Shown one piece after another: positions 59,545-64,000 of a stretch of DNA of 64,000 bases. Source of the stretch: 0-14-3-00-41-53 sp041500225 (GTDB lineage Bacteria; Nitrospirota; Thermodesulfovibrionia; Thermodesulfovibrionales; SM23-35); the NCBI GenBank assembly GCA_041500225.1, contig JBGQLV010000006.1:1-64000 (forward strand), in the 5' to 3' direction. Position 1 is the stretch's first letter; every line of letters starts with the position of its first letter. A program made the position numbers and the translations under genes. Under the pieces are notes generated by a model. It worked only from the letters and a program-made list of their open reading frames with translations, searched no databases and was not told the DNA's origin.

Positions 59545-60564
59545 GTGGTCAAGGTTTATTATGATAAAGATGCAGATAAAAAGGTTCTTAAAACTAAAAA
59601 GATTGCAGTAATGGGTTATGGAAGCCAGGGTCATGCTCATGCTAATAATCTAAAAGAAAGTGGCATGGATGTTATCATAGGCGTAAAGAAGGGGGGAGCA
59701 GGCTGGGAAAAGGCAGAGAAAGCAGGCTTCAAGGTCTTCACGCCTTCAGAAGCAGCCAAAAAAGCGGATTTAATAATGATGCTGGTCCCTGATGAATATA
59801 TGGCAGATATATACAGGGCAGAAATATCTCCTAATATCAAAAAAGGTGCTTATCTGGGTTTTGCACACGGCTTTAACATACATTTCGGGCAGATAGTACC
59901 TCCAAAAGATGTGAATGTCTTTATGGTTGCGCCAAAAGGACCGGGCCACCTTGTCAGGTCTGAATATTTAAAGGGCAGTGGTGTCCCATGCCTGATAGCA
60001 ATCCAGCAGGACCATTCAAAGAATACAAAAAAAGTTGCACTTGCATATGCATCTGCAATCGGTGGGGGAAGAGCTGGTGTTATAGAGACGACCTTCAGGG
60101 AAGAGACCGAGACAGACTTATTTGGCGAACAGGTTGTGCTTTGTGGCGGTCTTACATCTCTTATTATGGCAGGTTATGAGACCCTTGTTGAGGCTGGTTA
60201 TTCACCAGAGATGGCTTACTTTGAATGCCTTCATGAAGTAAAACTGATTGTTGACCTTATATACGAAGGTGGAATCTCAACTATGAGATATTCAATAAGT
60301 AACACTGCTCAATATGGAGATATTACAAGGGGTCCGAGGATTGTTACAGAAGAAACCAAGAAGGAGATGAGGACGATACTTGAGGAGATACAATCAGGAA
60401 AATTTGCAAAGGAATGGATTCTGGAGTGCAGGGCAAACAAGCCTGTATTTAATGCCCTTACAAAAAAGGGTGAAAACCATCCAATAGAGGAAGTTGGCGC
60501 AAAGCTAAGGGCTATGATGCCATGGCTTAAGAAAGGGAAACTCGTAGATAAATCAAAAGCGTGA
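59545..60564 (+). CDS. ilvC: Ketol-acid reductoisomerase
   Basis: A 339-residue class I KARI: VMGYGSQGHAHANNLKESG is the Rossmann loop; APKGPGHLVRSEYLKGSG, the metal-binding EETETDLFGEQVVLCGG and the C-terminal knotted part with ECLHEVKLIVDLIYEGG follow. It converts acetolactate to dihydroxyvalerate in valine/leucine/isoleucine synthesis. The start is GTG 59545 after AAAGGAGG. Its stop overlaps the GTG of psd. Together with leuA it marks a branched-chain amino acid operon shared with phospholipid genes. Confidence 0.97.
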   Translation: MVKVYYDKDADKKVLKTKKIAVMGYGSQGHAHANNLKESGMDVIIGVKKGGAGWEKAEKAGFKVFTPSEAAKKADLIMMLVPDEYMADIYRAEISPNIKKGAYLGFAHGFNIHFGQIVPPKDVNVFMVAPKGPGHLVRSEYLKGSGVPCLIAIQQDHSKNTKKVALAYASAIGGGRAGVIETTFREETETDLFGEQVVLCGGLTSLIMAGYETLVEAGYSPEMAYFECLHEVKLIVDLIYEGGISTMRYSISNTAQYGDITRGPRIVTEETKKEMRTILEEIQSGKFAKEWILECRANKPVFNALTKKGENHPIEEVGAKLRAMMPWLKKGKLVDKSKA

Positions 60565-61238
60565 TTAAATTAGCCCCTGAGGGCTATCCATATATTTTTG
60601 GATCCCTTCTCATCACAGTTATAGCCTCAGTATTTTTAATCTGGAATTGGAAATCTGGAAGTTACAATTTCACTTTTTATTTATTATTTTTTACTTCTTG
60701 TTTTTTATTTGGACTTACAATCTTTATGGCCTTTTTTTTCAGGGACCCTGAAAGGAAAATTCCTGAGGGAGAAGGGCTTTTTGTATCTCCTGCGGATGGC
60801 AAGGTAATACTTATAAAAGATATATACGAAAAGGATTACCTTAAGTCTGACACAAAAGAGATAAGCATATTCATGTCACCCCTGAATGTGCATGTCAATC
60901 GTGCCCCATGTGATGGCAATGTTAGCATTATAAAATATTCTCCGGGCAGATTTAAGGCAGCATATAAAGATGAAGCATCGATCAAAAATGAGAATATTGT
61001 TATGGTTCTTGATGGAAAAGAGGGTAGGGTGCTTGTAAGACAGGTTGCAGGTTTTCTTGCGAGAAGGGCTGTGTGTAAGGCAAAAGTTGGGGATGTTCTA
61101 AGACGCGGAGAAAGATATGGCATTATAAAATTTGGTTCAAGGCTTGACGTCTATCTGCCAAAGGATGTAAAAATTACAGTTAAGCTGGGTGAGAAAGTAA
61201 AGGCTGGAGAAACAGTTATTGCAAGATATAGAGATTAA
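60561..61238 (+). CDS. psd: Phosphatidylserine decarboxylase, short form
   Basis: A 225-residue membrane-associated protein with two N-terminal spans (~13-30 and ~37-58), then VSPADGKVILIKDI, FMSPLNVHVNRAPCDG and the self-cleavage motif Gly-Ser in IKFGSRLDVYLP. Cleavage gives a pyruvoyl group on Ser. It makes phosphatidylethanolamine from phosphatidylserine. The classical motif LGST is FGSR here, as in short archaeal-type and Nitrospirota-type Psd. Translation is coupled to ilvC by a 4-base overlap; pssA lies downstream. Confidence 0.93.
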   Translation: MIKLAPEGYPYIFGSLLITVIASVFLIWNWKSGSYNFTFYLLFFTSCFLFGLTIFMAFFFRDPERKIPEGEGLFVSPADGKVILIKDIYEKDYLKSDTKEISIFMSPLNVHVNRAPCDGNVSIIKYSPGRFKAAYKDEASIKNENIVMVLDGKEGRVLVRQVAGFLARRAVCKAKVGDVLRRGERYGIIKFGSRLDVYLPKDVKITVKLGEKVKAGETVIARYRD

Positions 61239-61248
61239 TAACGGAAAG

Positions 61249-61345
61249 ACAGGATACTATATTTTCGCTCATTCTCGGTCGTAACGACCTCCGAGGTAAA
61301 TTCTTCCGAAAAAAGAATTTAGATCCACTCAAATACTGTGTCCTG
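61249..61345. repeat. Second copy of the foldback-type element
   Basis: The core 61259-61294 matches 31361-31396 in 34 of 36 positions, and includes GGTCGTAACGACC. ACAGGATA and the nearby TGTCCTGT flank it as inverted arms, as in the first copy, but with different sequence. It lies directly upstream of the reductase-like gene. Confidence 0.65.
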
Positions 61346-61379
61346 TATTTTCTTAAAATATAAAAAAGGAGGAGAGATT

Positions 61380-62039
61380 ATGAGTAAAACTCCGAAAGGA
61401 GCTATTTTACAGAGAGACAAAGAAACATATGCGATTGTGCCGAGGATTCCGATGGGGGTCTTAACTCCCGGGATTCTTGAGAATCTGGCTAAGGTCGCAC
61501 GTAAATATAAAGTCAGGATAATAAAGATAACCTCAGGTCAGCGTATTGCTCTTGTAGGAATTAAACCCGGGGATGTTGACAATGCGTGGAAAGACCTTAC
61601 AATGGAAGTCGGGCCAGCAGAAGGACTATGCGTTCATTACGTGCAGGCATGTCCAGGTACTGAAACCTGCAAGTTCGGCCAAAGGGATTCACTCGGACTT
61701 GCAGCTAAGGTCGAAAAGTCATATGTAGGCAAGCAGGGATATATTCCGGCTAAGACGAAGATTGGCATATCAGGCTGCAAACTGTGCTGTGCTGAAAGCT
61801 ATTTGAGAGACATTGGTGCCATCGCTGCACCGGAAGGTTGGACTGTTGTAGTCGGTGGTAATTCCGGAGGCAGACCTCGTATTGGAGATGTTATAGCGGA
61901 AAAGCTCTCTGAAGAGCAAACAATTGAACTTATAAAGAAGTGTCTTGATTATTATTCAAAAAATGCAAATCCCAGAGAAAGAATGCCGAGATTCATCCAG
62001 CGCATCGGCATAGAGGAATTCAAGAAAGCCGGACTTTAA
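61380..62039 (+). CDS. Siroheme/4Fe-4S sulfite-nitrite reductase-like small protein
   Basis: A 219-residue protein. An N-terminal ferredoxin-like half-domain (IVPRIPMGVLTPGILENLAK) is followed by a half with the paired Cys motif of sulfite/nitrite reductases: ACPGTETCKFG, then ISGCKLCCAES. These are the cluster and siroheme ligands (C-x5-C...C-x3-C). Such short reductases are found in strict anaerobes and their substrate is not established. ATG 61380 follows GGAGGAGAG. It sits between psd and pssA, an unusual place. Confidence 0.82.
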   Translation: MSKTPKGAILQRDKETYAIVPRIPMGVLTPGILENLAKVARKYKVRIIKITSGQRIALVGIKPGDVDNAWKDLTMEVGPAEGLCVHYVQACPGTETCKFGQRDSLGLAAKVEKSYVGKQGYIPAKTKIGISGCKLCCAESYLRDIGAIAAPEGWTVVVGGNSGGRPRIGDVIAEKLSEEQTIELIKKCLDYYSKNANPRERMPRFIQRIGIEEFKKAGL

Positions 62040-62093
62040 TGGAACCTTTAATATTTAAGCAAATATCCTTTATTTTTATTATAATTACATCTA

Positions 62094-62825
62094 ATGAGAA
62101 AAGGGATTTATATACTTCCAAACACACTGACGCTTTGCGGGATGTTTTCCGGGTTTTATTCAATACTCGCAACGCTCAAAGGAGATTATGTTCATGCTGC
62201 CTGGGCTGTAATGATAGCTGCTATATTCGATGGTCTTGATGGCTGGGTAGCAAGGCTTACACACAGCACCACAAGGTTTGGGATAGAATTGGATTCTCTT
62301 TCAGATCTTGTTGCTTTTGGTGTTGCACCAGCAGTGATGCTCTACAAATGGTCTCTTCTGCCTTTTGGTCGGGTTGGCTGGGCAGCTGCATTTCTATTTG
62401 TAACATGTGGTGCACTGAGGCTTGCCAGATACAACATTCAGATGGGCTCGAAAGAATCGAAGTCATTCACTGGAATGCCTATCCCTGGCGCTGCTATGAT
62501 TATCGCAACACTCATAATCTTTTATCATGAAATGTGGGAAACAGTCCCTGTTAAAAATTATTTTATACTTGTTTTTACATTTTTTCTTGCAGTGCTTATG
62601 GTAAGTACATTGAGATTTCACGGCGCAAAAGAGTTGGATTTCAGCAAAAGAAAGCCGTTCTGGATCTTAGTTGCAATAGTTATTGTCTTTGTGCTGATAG
62701 TTATACATCCGCCGGTAGCACTTTTTATATTTGCAATGATTTATCTGATTGGCGGCATAATTGAAAACATAGTTTTATATTACAGGAAAGGGAAGCAAAT
62801 GAATAAGGCAGGTATTAAACAATGA
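62094..62825 (+). CDS. pssA: CDP-diacylglycerol-serine O-phosphatidyltransferase
   Basis: A 243-residue membrane protein with about eight spans and the CDP-alcohol phosphotransferase motif D-G-x2-D-G-x2-A-R-x8-G-x3-D-x3-D, read here as DGLDGWVARLTHSTTRFGIE with LDSLSD after it. It makes phosphatidylserine, the substrate of Psd encoded just upstream. The start follows no strong ribosome site, so translation may be coupled. The stop overlaps the leuA start by four bases. Confidence 0.95.
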   Translation: MRKGIYILPNTLTLCGMFSGFYSILATLKGDYVHAAWAVMIAAIFDGLDGWVARLTHSTTRFGIELDSLSDLVAFGVAPAVMLYKWSLLPFGRVGWAAAFLFVTCGALRLARYNIQMGSKESKSFTGMPIPGAAMIIATLIIFYHEMWETVPVKNYFILVFTFFLAVLMVSTLRFHGAKELDFSKRKPFWILVAIVIVFVLIVIHPPVALFIFAMIYLIGGIIENIVLYYRKGKQMNKAGIKQ

Positions 62826-64000
62826 GGAGAATAAAAATATTTGATACCACACTCCGTGATGGCGAGCAGTCGCCGGGCGCATCCATGAATATTGAGGAAA
62901 AATTGACACTTGCAAAACAGCTTGCACGACTCGGTGTTGATATTATTGAGGCCGGATTTGCGTTCAGTTCACCTGGTGATTTTGAGGCAATAAAAACCAT
63001 AAGCAATGAAGTAGAAGGGCCGATTATATGCAGTCTTGCCAGGGCAAGGGAAGAGGATGTAAGAAGGGCATGGGAGGCGCTCAGTACCGCTCCAAAGAGA
63101 AGGATTCATACATTCCATTCTACGTCTGATATCCATCTCAAATATCAGTTCCGCGTAAGCAGGGAAGAGGCATTAAAAAGGTCTGTTGAGATGGTCAAAC
63201 TTGCAAGGAGCCTTGTCGAGGATGTAGAGTTCTCACCTATGGATGCAACCAGAACCGATATCGGTTACCTTTGTGAGGTTGTCGAGGCTGTTATAGAGGC
63301 AGGCGCTTCAACAGTAAATATACCTGATACAGTTGGATACAGCATTCCGATTGAGTTCGGGGCAATGATAAAGGCTATCCACGACAGGGTTAAAAATATT
63401 GAAAAGGCTGTGATTTCGGTGCACTGCCATAATGACCTTGGCCTTGCAGTAGCAAATTCGCTATCAGCTGTTTTAAACGGAGCTGGACAAATTGAATGCA
63501 CTATAAATGGTATTGGAGAGCGTGCGGGAAATTGTTCCATGGAGGAGGTTGTGATGGCCCTGAGGACAAGGCGCGATATTTTTAATTCTGATACAGGAAT
63601 AAATACAGAAGAGATAACACGCAGCAGCAGGCTTGTAACAAAGATAACCGGGATTTCCGTACAGCCGAATAAAGCGATTGTGGGGGCTAATGCCTTTGCA
63701 CACGAATCCGGTATCCATCAGGACGGGCTTCTTAAGGAGAAGTCTACTTATGAGATTATCAGACCTGAAAGTATAGGTCTTCATTCTACAAAGTTTGTTC
63801 TCGGCAAACATTCCGGACGTCATGCCTTTAAAACAAGACTAAAAGAGCTTGGTCATGTTCTCACAGATGAAGAGCTGAATAAGGCATTCGAGCGTTTTAA
63901 AAAGCTTGCTGATCAAAAGAAAGATATATTTGATGAAGATATCGAGGCATTGGTTTCCGAAGAGGTTGCAAAGGTCCCCGAGGTTTATAAGCTTATTGAT
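62822..64000 (+). CDS. leuA: 2-isopropylmalate synthase (partial at the window edge)
   Basis: The frame is open for 393 codons to the window end. IFDTTLRDGEQSPGASM is the metal/substrate loop, followed by VDIIEAGFAFSSPGDFEA, EFSPMDATRTD, VSVHCHNDLGLAVANS-type HCHND, and GERAGNCSMEE; then FAHESGIHQDGLLKEKSTYE and HSGRHAFKTRL. It condenses acetyl-CoA with 2-oxoisovalerate in leucine synthesis. The C-terminal regulatory domain lies outside. It overlaps pssA by ATGA. Confidence 0.97.
   Translation, partial: MRRIKIFDTTLRDGEQSPGASMNIEEKLTLAKQLARLGVDIIEAGFAFSSPGDFEAIKTISNEVEGPIICSLARAREEDVRRAWEALSTAPKRRIHTFHSTSDIHLKYQFRVSREEALKRSVEMVKLARSLVEDVEFSPMDATRTDIGYLCEVVEAVIEAGASTVNIPDTVGYSIPIEFGAMIKAIHDRVKNIEKAVISVHCHNDLGLAVANSLSAVLNGAGQIECTINGIGERAGNCSMEEVVMALRTRRDIFNSDTGINTEEITRSSRLVTKITGISVQPNKAIVGANAFAHESGIHQDGLLKEKSTYEIIRPESIGLHSTKFVLGKHSGRHAFKTRLKELGHVLTDEELNKAFERFKKLADQKKDIFDEDIEALVSEEVAKVPEVYKLID

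Overview
The window is a stretch of bacterial chromosome of moderate-to-low GC. It carries lipoproteins, OmpA-type envelope proteins, a type IV pilin-like protein, many sensor kinases and receivers, PilZ and HD-GYP proteins, a SurA-type chaperone, a PPDK-like protein next to a long GAPDH, a MoeA-PBP fusion, and an ilvC-psd-(siroheme reductase-like)-pssA-leuA block. This mix suggests a Gram-negative anaerobe of the Nitrospirota / Thermodesulfovibrionia kind or a deltaproteobacterial relative. That placement is inferred from gene content and order only. No rRNA or CRISPR array is visible.

Layout. 1-5.1 kb: a transposase tail, an OmpA lipoprotein, tatA, a membrane histidine kinase, a small Cys-rich protein, a membrane protein and a pilin-like protein. 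5.16-10.64 kb: an island bounded by a 64-bp copy of the 5' half of tRNA-Leu(TAG) on the left and the intact tRNA-Leu on the right. It holds a TPR protein, a zinc-ribbon protein, a NotI-like endonuclease with an adenine methylase, and three attC-like integron recombination sites on the + strand. 10.1-11.7 kb: two opposed HTH regulators resembling toxin-antitoxin antitoxins, with decayed partners. 11.7-26.6 kb: housekeeping and signalling genes (exonuclease, PilZ-DnaJ-TPR, RodZ-like, FabF, RNase Z, a GalT-family enzyme overlapping glycogen synthase, PAS kinase plus receiver, MoeA-PBP, LysM-NlpC/P60, ScpB). 26.7-31.2 kb: four receiver-domain proteins. 31.3-35.1 kb: a foldback repeat, proB, a tiny lipoprotein, and a REP-associated tyrosine transposase beside a broken cupin-like gene. 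35.3-45.5 kb: mutS, a NifU-like protein, nitroreductase, rarA, a nicotinate phosphoribosyltransferase, an EamA transporter, a YdjM-type protein, a purN stub and a SPOR-SurA protein.

The most interesting region is 45.6-52.6 kb, which is a chromosomal integron. A tyrosine recombinase with integron-integrase features (51022-52551, +) stands divergent from a minus-strand array of short genes separated by attC sites at 46599-46646, 48775-48839 and 49925-49989, plus a truncated site at about 47490-47521. The 8-bp R' and R'' boxes at the two ends of individual cassettes are exact complements, as expected of excisable cassettes. Two cassette genes are related HEAT-repeat proteins. A 148-bp nested palindrome lies between the integrase and the first cassette. 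The + strand cassette-like block at 5.6-9.7 kb shows the same end-to-end box complementarity, so it looks like a second attC cluster without its own integrase and with a different attC family.

52.5-64 kb: two inverted-repeat elements, gap, a large PEP/pyruvate-binding protein, queE, and an amino acid / phospholipid operon running into a leuA gene cut by the window edge. Several dispersed repeat families occur: an approximately 36-bp core shared at 31.4 and 61.3 kb, gtcattcc-type elements at 39.0, 52.8 and 59.4 kb, and a solitary 52-bp copy of the transposase end repeats at 47.1 kb.
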